Shown here: piece by piece, positions 55,695 through 64,000 of the stretch
Layout: each line of letters opens with the position of its first letter
How positions within the stretch are numbered: position 1 is the first letter of the stretch
Source of the DNA: Methylotenera sp. G11
GTDB lineage: Bacteria > Pseudomonadota > Gammaproteobacteria > Burkholderiales > Methylophilaceae
Length of the DNA: 64,000 nucleotides
NCBI RefSeq assembly: GCF_000799735.1
Contig: NZ_JUHH01000001.1
Span: forward strand, 2,419,387-2,483,386
Reading direction: 5' to 3'
Notes under the pieces: generated by a model
Databases searched by the model: none
Told to the model about the DNA's origin: nothing
The model's input: only the letters and a program-made list of their open reading frames with translations
Position numbers and translations under genes: made by a program

Positions 55695-56504
55695 ATGGTC
55701 AGTCCATTAAAAGTCGTTATTGCCGGATGTTCTGGCCGCATGGGGCATGCTTTGCTGGAGTCGGTGTTTGCGGATGCCGAGCTGATTCTTCATGGGGCAT
55801 TGGACCGTGCTGAAAACCCTTGCCTGGGTCGCGATGCCGGTGAGCAGTTCGGCAAGCTGTCTGGCGTTAAAGTGACTTCGGATGTTGAAGCGGCATTGAA
55901 TGGCGCTGATGTATTGGTTGATTTTACGCGACCGGAAGCCAGCATGCAGTATATGGAAGCATGCCAGAAGGCCAATGTGGGCATGATCATCGGCACCACA
56001 GGTTTTTCTGCAGAACAGAAAGCGGCCATCGAAACGGCTGCTAAGAATATCCCTATCGTTTTTGCCCCCAATATGAGTGTCGGCGTGACCTTGCTGATCA
56101 ATCTGGTGCAGTCAGCTGCCAAAGTGCTCAGCGAAGGCTATGACATTGAAATTATCGAGGCACATCACCGTCATAAAGTGGATGCACCATCCGGTACAGC
56201 ACTGCGTCTTGGTGAGGCGGCTGCCAGTGCGTTGGGGCGTGATCTTGGGCAGTGCGCTGTCTATGGCCGCGAAGGCGTCACCGGCGAGCGTGACCCCAGT
56301 ACGATAGGTTTTGCTACCGTGCGCGGCGGTGATGTGGTGGGTGACCATACCGTGTTGTTTGCGGGGATCGGTGAGCGTGTGGAGCTTACCCACAAAGCCA
56401 GCAGCCGTGCCACCTTTGCAATAGGCGCATTACGCGCTGCCAAGTTCCTGACCGGAAAAAATGCCGGCCTTTATGATATGCAGGACGTGTTAAGTTTAAG
56501 GTAA
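55695..56504 (+). CDS. dapB: 4-hydroxy-tetrahydrodipicolinate reductase
   Basis: This 269-residue enzyme has the nucleotide motif [21 protein letters not shown], and the catalytic [15 protein letters not shown]. It makes tetrahydrodipicolinate in the lysine and diaminopimelate pathway. It lies downstream of bamE with a 176-base gap that shows no gene. Confidence 0.97.
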   Translation: MVSPLKVVIAGCSGRMGHALLESVFADAELILHGALDRAENPCLGRDAGEQFGKLSGVKVTSDVEAALNGADVLVDFTRPEASMQYMEACQKANVGMIIGTTGFSAEQKAAIETAAKNIPIVFAPNMSVGVTLLINLVQSAAKVLSEGYDIEIIEAHHRHKVDAPSGTALRLGEAAASALGRDLGQCAVYGREGVTGERDPSTIGFATVRGGDVVGDHTVLFAGIGERVELTHKASSRATFAIGALRAAKFLTGKNAGLYDMQDVLSLR

Positions 56505-56596
56505 GCATGTATCGGTAGCGTGTCTTTTCCGCAGGACTCACCGCATCCCTTTGCCGGGTGCCGAGGCCTGAATTGTTTGGGGCTAAGGAGTGAAAA

Positions 56597-59179
56597 ATTA
56601 CAGATCGCTTCCGGCAGTTTGCAAAGCTAGATGCAGATGAAGTTCTCCGTGAACTGAACGCCTCATCAGAAGGCTTGCTGGAAAGCGAAGCCAGTGAGCG
56701 GCTGCGGAAGTATGGTCCCAATGTCATTGCTGCCGTAAAAAACAAGCCTCCTTTCTTACGTTTTTTAAGTCTTTTTCTAACCCCGCTTCCCTTGCTGCTG
56801 CTGAGCCTTTCGGCCGTGGCACTCGTTACCGGCGAAACCCATGGCGCAGAAGTCATCGTGCTGATGGTTTTTCTTTCCACTACGCTGGGTTTTGTTCAGG
56901 AGTATCGCACCGGCAAGGCAGCCGAGGGGCTGCGCGCCCTGGTACGTACGACCGCGTCCGTGCAGCGCAGGCGTTCTGCGACAGCTGCAGGCGAGACCGA
57001 GGAAGTACCTTTAAGCGGCATTGTGCCGGGTGATACCGTGCATCTGTCTGCGGGGGATATGGTGCCTGCGGATGTGCGCCTGATTTCCGTCAAGGACCTG
57101 TTCGTGAACCAGTCCTCGCTTACGGGCGAATCCATGCCTGTGGAGAAATACGCCAGTCAGACGCAGGCAGCGGAAACCGGCATTCCCGATCTGTTCAATC
57201 TATGTTTCATGGGTACCCATGTGGTTTCGGGTACTGCTGTCGGCGTTGTCATGGCGACCGGAGGGCATACCTTTTTCGGGTCAATTGCCTCAACGATTGC
57301 TGAGGAAAAAGAACTGACGAGTTTCGACCAGGGGGTGCAGAAGTATATCTGGTTAATGATCCGTATCATGTGCTTTATGGTGCCCACGGTATTCCTCATT
57401 AATGGATTTGCCAAAGGCAACTGGATCGAGGCGCTTTTGTTTGCATCGGCTGTTGCAGTAGGGCTTGCTCCGGAAATGCTGCCGATGCTGGTGACTGTCA
57501 ACCTGGCCAAAGGCGGTATTGCCATGTCGCGCAAGAAAGTGATCGTTAAGCGTTTGAATGCGATCCAGAATTTTGGTGCGATGGATATACTCTGTGCCGA
57601 CAAGACCGGAACACTTACGCAGGACAAGGTGGTGCTGGAGCGGCATGTGGACATTGAAGGTAATGAGGATGAGCGGGTGCTGGAATTTGCTTACCTTAAT
57701 AGTCACTATCAGTCTGGACTGAAGAATCTGCTTGATATCGCGGTGCTTGAGCATGCGGAAGTGCATAAGAAGCTGCATGAGGTAAGCGTTTACCGGAAAG
57801 TGGATGAGATCCCATTTGATTTTCAGCGGCGGCGCATGTCGGTGATCGTTGAAAAAAATCAGCTATCGCACCTGCTGATCTGTAAAGGTGCTGCCGAGGA
57901 GATCCTCAGTATATGCGACCGTTTTCAGCACGGGGCACATGTAAAACCCCTGGAGCCGGCGCAGATGGAAGCAACGCGCAGGGTTGTCAGCGCACTCAAT
58001 GAGGATGGTTTTCGCGTGATTGCCGTTGCTTACAGGGAGGTCAGCCATGAACATATCGCCTATGAGCCGGTTGATGAATCCAATTTGATATTAAGCGGGT
58101 ATATTGCATTTCTTGACCCGCCCAAAGAATCGGCCGGGCCGGCGATTGCTGCGCTCCATCAGTATGGCGTCACCGTTAAGATCCTGACCGGGGACAATGA
58201 AGGCGTCTCGCGCAAGGTGTGTCATGATGTGGGGCTTGCGGTCGACGCTATTCTGCTGGGTAGCCAGATCGAAGCAATGTCCGATGCTGAACTGGCAGGT
58301 GCCGTTGGAACTGCTGTAGTTTTTGCCAAGCTGTATCCCCAGCAGAAGGCGCGCATCATTGCCGCGCTTCAGAAGCAGGGGCATGTGGTCGGGTTCATGG
58401 GTGATGGCATCAATGATGGCCCGGCGCTCAAGGCTGCGGACGTCGGGATTTCGGTGGATAATGCGGCGGACATCGCAAAGGAATCGGCGGATATTATCCT
58501 GATGGAAAAGAACCTGATGGTGATCAGGGATGGTCTGGTTGAGGGCAGGAAAGTGTTCGGGAATATCGTCAAATATATCCGTATGAGCGCCAGCTCCAAT
58601 TTCGGCAATATGCTAAGCGTGCTTGGCGCCAGCGCTTTTCTGCCTTTCTTGCCGATGGCGCCGGTGCAGATTCTTTTTAATAACCTGATGTATGATTTCT
58701 CGCAGACCGTCGTGGCGACAGACAGTGTGGATGATGAATATATTTCACAGCCCCGTAAATGGGAGCTGGGAAATATCGCCCGTTATATCTTTACCATCGG
58801 GCCCATCAGCTCGGTCTTTGACTACGTGACTTTCGCCCTGATGTGGTTTGTATTTGAATGTACAACGCCGGCGCATGCCAGCCTGTTCCAGACTGCCTGG
58901 TTTGTTGAGTCGTTGCTTTCGCAGACGCTCATCGTGCATGTGATACGCACCGGTAAAATCCCTTTTCTGCAAAGCAAGCCAAGCACACCTTTGCTGTTGA
59001 GTACGCTGGCAATCTGTATTTTTGCGGTCTATCTGCCATATTCGGCGCTTGCGCCAAAATTGCAGATGATTCCGTTGCCTGCCGATTACTGGCTCTACCT
59101 GTCAGCCATTCTGCTGGTTTACCTGGGGCTGACGCAGGTCATCAAGACTTACCTGATCCGGCATTTCGGTTTTGATTAA
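56597..59179 (+). CDS. mgtA: Magnesium-transporting P-type ATPase (MgtA-like), ATT start proposed
   Basis: This 860-residue type III P-ATPase has the cation-ATPase N-terminus (ESEASERLRKYGPNVIA), the TGES motif, the phosphorylation motif DKTGT (Asp335), GDGINDGPALKAADVG and ten predicted helices. The conserved N-terminus runs back past the TTG at 56675 to an ATT at 56597, with AAGGAG 6 bases upstream and a stop just before it. No ATG, GTG or TTG lies between in frame. A one-base error in the A5 run at 56593-56597 is the alternative. It imports Mg2+. Confidence 0.85.
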   Translation: MTDRFRQFAKLDADEVLRELNASSEGLLESEASERLRKYGPNVIAAVKNKPPFLRFLSLFLTPLPLLLLSLSAVALVTGETHGAEVIVLMVFLSTTLGFVQEYRTGKAAEGLRALVRTTASVQRRRSATAAGETEEVPLSGIVPGDTVHLSAGDMVPADVRLISVKDLFVNQSSLTGESMPVEKYASQTQAAETGIPDLFNLCFMGTHVVSGTAVGVVMATGGHTFFGSIASTIAEEKELTSFDQGVQKYIWLMIRIMCFMVPTVFLINGFAKGNWIEALLFASAVAVGLAPEMLPMLVTVNLAKGGIAMSRKKVIVKRLNAIQNFGAMDILCADKTGTLTQDKVVLERHVDIEGNEDERVLEFAYLNSHYQSGLKNLLDIAVLEHAEVHKKLHEVSVYRKVDEIPFDFQRRRMSVIVEKNQLSHLLICKGAAEEILSICDRFQHGAHVKPLEPAQMEATRRVVSALNEDGFRVIAVAYREVSHEHIAYEPVDESNLILSGYIAFLDPPKESAGPAIAALHQYGVTVKILTGDNEGVSRKVCHDVGLAVDAILLGSQIEAMSDAELAGAVGTAVVFAKLYPQQKARIIAALQKQGHVVGFMGDGINDGPALKAADVGISVDNAADIAKESADIILMEKNLMVIRDGLVEGRKVFGNIVKYIRMSASSNFGNMLSVLGASAFLPFLPMAPVQILFNNLMYDFSQTVVATDSVDDEYISQPRKWELGNIARYIFTIGPISSVFDYVTFALMWFVFECTTPAHASLFQTAWFVESLLSQTLIVHVIRTGKIPFLQSKPSTPLLLSTLAICIFAVYLPYSALAPKLQMIPLPADYWLYLSAILLVYLGLTQVIKTYLIRHFGFD

Positions 59180-59228
59180 GCGGTTTTGATGGATTTTATT
59201 GCGTGTTTATTTTAAGCGGAGCGGCAGC

Positions 59229-59849
59229 ATGAGTGATCGCCAGTATTCAAGTGTGCTATGTCTATTTGTCGGGGTATTTTTTACCTGGTCCGCAATCGCC
59301 CCGCACGATTACTTCACCTGGTTTCTTGAGGTTTTTCCGGTGCTGGTCGCATTGCCGCTGCTGCTGATCACGTGCCGCAGGTTCCCGCTGACAAACCTGG
59401 TGTACGGTTTGATCGCGCTGCATATGGTCATTCTGCTGGTGGGAGGGCATTATACTTATGCCGAGATGCCGGTTTTTAACTGGCTGCGTGATTATTACGG
59501 CTGGGACCGCAATTATTATGATCGCGTGGGGCATGTTGCGCAGGGCTTTGTACCGGCAATGCTCGCCCGCGAGGTGTTATTGCGCACTTCGCCGCTGAAG
59601 CCGGGTAAGTGGCTGTTTTTTATCGTAGTTTGCGTGTGCCTTGCAATAAGCGCTTTTTATGAGTTTATTGAGTGGTGGGTAGCACTGGCTTCCGGCAGCG
59701 ATGCCGTGGCGTTCCTTGCGACGCAGGGCGATATCTGGGATACGCAATGGGATATGTTTCTGGCTTTTGCAGGGGCGGTTTCCGCACAGCTGCTGCTGGC
59801 AAACATGCATTTGCGACAGATGAGGCAGATGCATGTTTACATTGATTAG
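59229..59849 (+). CDS. DUF2238 (YjdF-type) integral membrane protein
   Basis: This 206-residue protein has about six hydrophobic helices and the family motifs YDRVGHVAQGFVPA, SAFYEFIEWW and DTQWDMFLAFAGA, with conserved His, Glu and Asp residues. The function is unknown. The ATG at 59229 has GGAG 7 bases upstream and is preferred to the TTG at 59199. Its last codons overlap the carA promoter. Confidence 0.85.
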   Translation: MSDRQYSSVLCLFVGVFFTWSAIAPHDYFTWFLEVFPVLVALPLLLITCRRFPLTNLVYGLIALHMVILLVGGHYTYAEMPVFNWLRDYYGWDRNYYDRVGHVAQGFVPAMLAREVLLRTSPLKPGKWLFFIVVCVCLAISAFYEFIEWWVALASGSDAVAFLATQGDIWDTQWDMFLAFAGAVSAQLLLANMHLRQMRQMHVYID

Positions 59850-59870
59850 TCGGTTTTTTTTCGCTATAAT
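59842..59870 (+). promoter_or_regulatory. Sigma-70 promoter of carAB
   Basis: TTGATT at 59842-59847 and TATAAT at 59865-59870 are separated by 17 bases. The -10 box is a perfect consensus. It overlaps the end of the DUF2238 gene and gives a leader of about 110 bases before carA. Confidence 0.75.
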
Positions 59871-59882
59871 TCGTTAATTCTG

Positions 59883-59914
59883 AAACGGGAAGAGTAAACC
59901 TACTCCTCCCGTTT
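59883..59914 (+). promoter_or_regulatory. Leader hairpin upstream of carA
   Basis: Arms 59883-59896 and 59901-59914 form a 14-bp stem with one mismatch and an AACC loop, ending in CGTTTT. It begins only about 6 bases after the expected transcription start. It may act as a leader attenuator, stabilise the 5' end, or end the DUF2238 transcript. Confidence 0.6.
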
Positions 59915-59986
59915 TGCATATCTGCCATCTGTTCATGATGGACAAAGACTATACAATTTTTAATGCCGTAAAAACAAGGAGTTACT

Positions 59987-61132
59987 GTGTCACAAAACCT
60001 GCCCGCCATACTAGTACTTGCAGATGGAACCGTGTTTCGTGGCATGTCGATCGGAGCTTCAGGCCACACCGTGGCCGAGGTTGTATTCAACACTTCGATG
60101 ACTGGCTACCAAGAGATCCTTACCGATCCGTCATACACCAAGCAAATCGTTACATTGACTTATCCGCACATCGGCAATTATGGTGTGAACGCTGAAGACG
60201 TAGAGTCCGGCAAGGTTTATGCGAGCGGTTTGATCATTCGCGATTTGCCGCTTACCCACAGCAACTTCAGAAGCACTCAATCTTTGCCTGAATACCTGGC
60301 AAGCAATAATGTAGTGGCAATTTCCGGTATCGATACGCGCAAACTGACACGTGTTTTGCGTGAAAAAGGTGCGCAGGCCGGCGCTATTATCGCCGGTGAA
60401 GCTGATGAGGCGAAAGCCCTGGCTTTGGCTAACGACCTGATCGCCGGCTTCCCCGGCATGGCTGGGCTGGATCTGGCTAAAGTCGTGACCTGCGAAAAGC
60501 CATACCAGTTTACTGAAGGTGAGTGGGTGCTGGGCCAGGGTTTTACCCAGGCACCTGAAGGCAAGTTTCATGTGGTTGCCTACGATTACGGCGTGAAACG
60601 CAATATCCTGCGCATGCTGGTTTCCCGCGGCTGTAAAGTGACTGTGCTGCCGGCGCAGGCCACAGCCGAAGAAGCGCTGGCGCTGAATCCTGATGGCGTA
60701 TTCCTGTCTAACGGCCCAGGCGACCCTGAGCCATGCGATTATGCAATCAAGGCGATCAAGACCATTGTTGACAAAGGCGTGCCTACATTTGGTATCTGTC
60801 TCGGTCATCAGTTGCTGGCTTTGGCCAGCGGTGCAAAAACCGTAAAAATGAAGTTCGGCCACCACGGTGCAAACCATCCGGTGCAGGATGTGGAAACCAA
60901 GCGTGTTTACATCACCAGCCAGAACCACGGCTTTGCAGCCGATGCGGCAAGCTTGCCTGCCAATATCAAAGTGACCCATGTGTCATTGTTCGACGGCAGC
61001 CTGCAAGGGATCGCGCGCACCGATCAACCTGCGTTCAGCTTCCAGGGGCACCCTGAGGCGAGTCCAGGCCCTACTGAAATGAGTTATTTGTTCGACCGTT
61101 TCATTGGCATGATGCAGGAAAAACAAAAATAG
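59987..61132 (+). CDS. carA: Carbamoyl-phosphate synthase small subunit
   Basis: This 381-residue glutaminase subunit has a GATase class I domain with nucleophile Cys271 in GICLGHQ and the His/Glu in [13 protein letters not shown]. It supplies ammonia to CarB for carbamoyl phosphate, used for arginine and pyrimidines and also, by inference, by the LPS carbamoyltransferase. A GTG start with AAGGAG is used. Its stop codon TAG is the first three bases of a dispersed repeat. Confidence 0.97.
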   Translation: MSQNLPAILVLADGTVFRGMSIGASGHTVAEVVFNTSMTGYQEILTDPSYTKQIVTLTYPHIGNYGVNAEDVESGKVYASGLIIRDLPLTHSNFRSTQSLPEYLASNNVVAISGIDTRKLTRVLREKGAQAGAIIAGEADEAKALALANDLIAGFPGMAGLDLAKVVTCEKPYQFTEGEWVLGQGFTQAPEGKFHVVAYDYGVKRNILRMLVSRGCKVTVLPAQATAEEALALNPDGVFLSNGPGDPEPCDYAIKAIKTIVDKGVPTFGICLGHQLLALASGAKTVKMKFGHHGANHPVQDVETKRVYITSQNHGFAADAASLPANIKVTHVSLFDGSLQGIARTDQPAFSFQGHPEASPGPTEMSYLFDRFIGMMQEKQK

Positions 61133-61288
61133 CCACAGATAAACACAGATGAACACTGATAGATGCAGATGTTTATTTGGGTAAATCATCGGGTTATTGA
61201 TTTTTAATGGATTTTAAGGGAAATAAAGCAAATAAATTTTAGAGTTTGAACATTTTTATCTGTGTTCATCTGTGTTTATCTGTGGCTA
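61130..61288. repeat. Inverted repeat pair in the carA-carB gap
   Basis: Arms 61130-61160 and 61258-61288 (31 bases, type TAGCCACAGATAAACACAG) are inverted and match at 30 of 31 positions, with 97 AT-rich bases between. The same arms occur as an inverted pair between dnaK and grpE. The pair fills almost all of the 163-base gap and could fold the carAB message into a long stem. Confidence 0.9.
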
Positions 61289-61295
61289 AATCATT

Positions 61296-64000
61296 ATGGC
61301 AAAACGTACAGACATTAAATCTATTCTCATTATCGGCGCAGGCCCTATCGTCATCGGTCAGGCCTGTGAGTTTGACTATTCCGGTGCGCAGGCATGTAAA
61401 GCACTGCGTGAAGAAGGATACCGCGTGATCCTTGTGAACTCCAATCCGGCCACGATCATGACCGACCCGGAAATGGCTGATGCTACCTACATTGAGCCGG
61501 TGACCTGGCAGGTGGTGGAAAAGATCATTGAAAAAGAGCGCCCTGATGCGCTGCTGCCAACCATGGGCGGCCAGACGGCATTGAACTGTGCACTGGATCT
61601 GGACAAGCACGGTGTGCTTGAGAAATTCAACGTAGAGTTGATCGGCGCTTCCAAAGAGGCCATCGACAAAGCGGAAGACCGCCAGAAATTCAAGGACGCC
61701 ATGACCAAAATCGGTTTGGGTTCTGCCCGTTCTGCGGTTGCGCATAGCATGGAAGAAGCCTTGCAGGTGCAAGCCACGATTGGCTACCCGGCAATTATCC
61801 GCCCATCATTTACCATGGGCGGCAGTGGTGGCGGTATTGCTTATAACCGTGAAGAATTCATTACGATCTGTGAACGCGGCCTGGATGCATCGCCTACCAG
61901 CGAGCTATTGATTGAAGAGTCATTGCTGGGCTGGAAAGAATACGAAATGGAAGTGGTGCGCGACTCTGCGGACAACTGCATCATCATCTGCTCAATCGAA
62001 AACCTGGACCCGATGGGCGTACATACCGGCGATTCGATCACCGTAGCACCGGCGCAAACGCTGACTGATAAAGAGTACCAGATCATGCGTAATGCCAGTC
62101 TGGCTGTGCTGCGCGAGATCGGCGTTGATACCGGCGGTTCCAACGTGCAGTTCGCGATCAATCCGAACGATGGCCGCATGATCGTCATCGAAATGAATCC
62201 GCGCGTGTCACGTTCATCTGCACTAGCCTCTAAAGCAACCGGCTTCCCGATTGCCAAAGTAGCCGCAAAGCTGGCGGTAGGGTTTACGCTGGATGAACTG
62301 CGCAATGAGATCACCGGCGGTGCAACACCTGCATCTTTCGAGCCTAGCATCGATTACGTGGTGACTAAAGTGCCGCGTTTTGCGTTTGAGAAATTCCCGC
62401 AGGCAGATAGCCGCCTGACCACGCAGATGAAATCTGTGGGTGAAGTGATGGCTATTGGCCGCACTTTCCAGGAATCATTCCAGAAAGCCATGCGCGGCCT
62501 GGAAGTCGGCGTGGATGGCCTGGATGAAAAAACCACAGACTTGGACACCATCACCAAGGAAATCGGTGTGCCTGGCCCTGAGCGCATCTGGTACGTGGGC
62601 GATGCGTTCCGCATGGGACTGAGCGTTGATGAGGTGTTCGATATTTCAAAAATCGACCGCTGGTTCCTGGTGCAGCTTAAAGACATCATTGACCGTGAGC
62701 AGGCGTTAAAAGGCAAGAACCTTGCCGACCTGGACAAGGCTGCTTTGCTGCAGCTCAAGCGCCGCGGTTTCTCTGACCGCCGTCTGGCTAAGCTGATGGA
62801 TACTGACCAGCATGCAGTGCGTGCCTACCGTCAGGCTTTGCATGTGCGCCCTGTGTACAAACGTGTCGATACCTGTGCCGCAGAGTTTGCAACCAATACC
62901 GCATACATGTACTCAACCTATGAAGAAGAGTGCGAAGCGCAGCCATCAGACAAGAAAAAAATCATGGTATTGGGCGGTGGCCCGAACCGTATCGGCCAGG
63001 GTATCGAGTTCGATTACTGCTGTGTACATGCCGCGTTTGCCATGCGCGAAGATGGCTATGAAACCATCATGGTGAACTGTAACCCTGAAACGGTTTCAAC
63101 CGATTACGACACCTCAGACCGTTTGTACTTCGAGCCGGTGACGCTGGAAGATGTGCTGGAGATCGTTGCGCTGGAAAAACCGGTAGGCGTGATTGTGCAG
63201 TACGGCGGCCAGACTCCATTGAAACTGGCGCGTGACCTGGAAAAAGCCGGCGTGCCTATCATTGGTACCACGCCGGATGCGATTGACATGGCTGAAGACC
63301 GTGAACGCTTCCAGAAGATGCTGCACGAATTAGGCTTGAAGCAGCCGCCAAACCGTACTGCACGTACCGAACAGGAAGCGCTGCGTCTGGCTGGTGAAAT
63401 CGGTTATCCGCTGGTGGTGCGCCCTTCATACGTGCTGGGCGGCCGTGCGATGGAAATCGTGCAGGAGCAAAGCCAGCTTGAGCGCTATATGCGTGAAGCG
63501 GTTAAAGTTTCAAATGAATCACCGGTGCTGCTGGACCGGTTCCTGAATGATGCACTGGAAGTGGATGTAGATGCATTGTCTGACGGTGAGGAAGTGATCA
63601 TCGGCGGTATCATGGAGCACGTTGAGCAAGCGGGTGTTCACTCCGGTGACTCGGCATGTTCATTGCCGCCATACAGCCTGTCAGCAAAACTGCAGGATGA
63701 ACTGCGCGTGCAGACCAAGCAGATGGCAAAAGCCTTAGGCGTGGTTGGTTTAATGAACGTGCAGTTTGCGATTCAGGGCGAGACCGTCTATGTACTGGAA
63801 GTCAATCCGCGTGCTTCACGTACTGTACCGTTCGTGTCCAAGGCTTGTGGCTTGCAGCTGGCTAAAGTAGCTGCACGCTGCATGGTCGGCCAGTCACTTG
63901 TATCACAAAATGTGACGCGTGAAATTGTGCCGCCGTTCTACTCAGTGAAAGAGGCGGTGTTCCCGTTCATCAAGTTCCCAGGTGTAGATACTATTCTTGG
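61296..64000 (+). CDS. carB: Carbamoyl-phosphate synthase large subunit (3' end outside window)
   Basis: The first 901 codons of about 1070 are present, starting [20 protein letters not shown]. Two ATP-grasp halves are visible ([15 protein letters not shown] in the first, [14 protein letters not shown] in the second), with QACEFDYSG and the second-half start [19 protein letters not shown]. It makes carbamoyl phosphate from bicarbonate, ammonia and two ATP. The allosteric C-terminus lies beyond the window. Confidence 0.97.
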   Translation, partial: MAKRTDIKSILIIGAGPIVIGQACEFDYSGAQACKALREEGYRVILVNSNPATIMTDPEMADATYIEPVTWQVVEKIIEKERPDALLPTMGGQTALNCALDLDKHGVLEKFNVELIGASKEAIDKAEDRQKFKDAMTKIGLGSARSAVAHSMEEALQVQATIGYPAIIRPSFTMGGSGGGIAYNREEFITICERGLDASPTSELLIEESLLGWKEYEMEVVRDSADNCIIICSIENLDPMGVHTGDSITVAPAQTLTDKEYQIMRNASLAVLREIGVDTGGSNVQFAINPNDGRMIVIEMNPRVSRSSALASKATGFPIAKVAAKLAVGFTLDELRNEITGGATPASFEPSIDYVVTKVPRFAFEKFPQADSRLTTQMKSVGEVMAIGRTFQESFQKAMRGLEVGVDGLDEKTTDLDTITKEIGVPGPERIWYVGDAFRMGLSVDEVFDISKIDRWFLVQLKDIIDREQALKGKNLADLDKAALLQLKRRGFSDRRLAKLMDTDQHAVRAYRQALHVRPVYKRVDTCAAEFATNTAYMYSTYEEECEAQPSDKKKIMVLGGGPNRIGQGIEFDYCCVHAAFAMREDGYETIMVNCNPETVSTDYDTSDRLYFEPVTLEDVLEIVALEKPVGVIVQYGGQTPLKLARDLEKAGVPIIGTTPDAIDMAEDRERFQKMLHELGLKQPPNRTARTEQEALRLAGEIGYPLVVRPSYVLGGRAMEIVQEQSQLERYMREAVKVSNESPVLLDRFLNDALEVDVDALSDGEEVIIGGIMEHVEQAGVHSGDSACSLPPYSLSAKLQDELRVQTKQMAKALGVVGLMNVQFAIQGETVYVLEVNPRASRTVPFVSKACGLQLAKVAARCMVGQSLVSQNVTREIVPPFYSVKEAVFPFIKFPGVDTIL

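Overview
The window looks like chromosome of a betaproteobacterium, most likely a Methylophilaceae-type methylotroph (Methylophilus/Methylotenera relatives). This is inferred from gene order (ftsY-ftsE-ftsX; rsmD-coaD-ferredoxin; hemH-hrcA / nadK-recN / fur / bamE-dapB; carA-carB), an Entner-Doudoroff pair edd-eda, roughly 50% GC and betaproteobacterial-looking proteins. No 16S or methanol dehydrogenase gene is present to prove it. I see no tRNA, rRNA, CRISPR array, prophage or intact insertion sequence.

Layout. 1-9.6 kb: end of an amino-acid permease, a small thioredoxin-like protein, a DUF4202 protein, a PepSY / response regulator / histidine kinase module, ftsYEX, a YeeE/YedE transporter pair and a FadL-type porin. 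9.8-15.4 kb: two M16 peptidase-family proteins (one catalytic, one degenerate), rsmD, coaD, a YfhL-type ferredoxin, gloA, a GIY-YIG protein and a small conserved protein. 15.4-21.2 kb: a CzcCBA-type metal efflux operon. 21.3-25.4 kb: grpE-dnaK-dnaJ.

25.4-49 kb is dominated by lipopolysaccharide genes. They include galE, heptosyltransferases waaC and waaF, the heptose precursor genes hldD-gmhA-hldE, waaG, and a set of LPS-kinase-type proteins: WaaP, an InaA-like gene broken by an in-frame amber codon, and a protein with two kinase domains in tandem. A lipid A acyltransferase, a phosphoethanolamine transferase, a carbamoyltransferase and several accessory glycosyltransferases complete the set. 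Together they would build a heptose-containing core and decorate it with phosphate, phosphoethanolamine and carbamoyl groups, as in the Pseudomonas waa/wap locus. The central-carbon genes edd-eda and a HAD phosphatase sit in the middle of this locus.

49-64 kb: hemH-hrcA, nadK-recN, fur, bamE (with a long low-complexity tail), dapB, mgtA (apparently using an ATT start codon), a DUF2238 membrane protein, and carA-carB with a strong promoter and leader hairpin. carB runs off the end.

The most unusual non-coding content is a set of dispersed repeats. A 31-nt arm occurs as inverted pairs inside two operons (dnaK/grpE and carA/carB). A roughly 90-bp palindromic family has four copies. A 27-bp inverted pair lies between the M16 genes. 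Two short tandem duplications each span a stop codon. I found no convincing wholly new multi-gene system; the best candidates for novelty are the tandem LPS kinase with its neighbours, the interrupted InaA-like gene, and the repeat pairs within operons.
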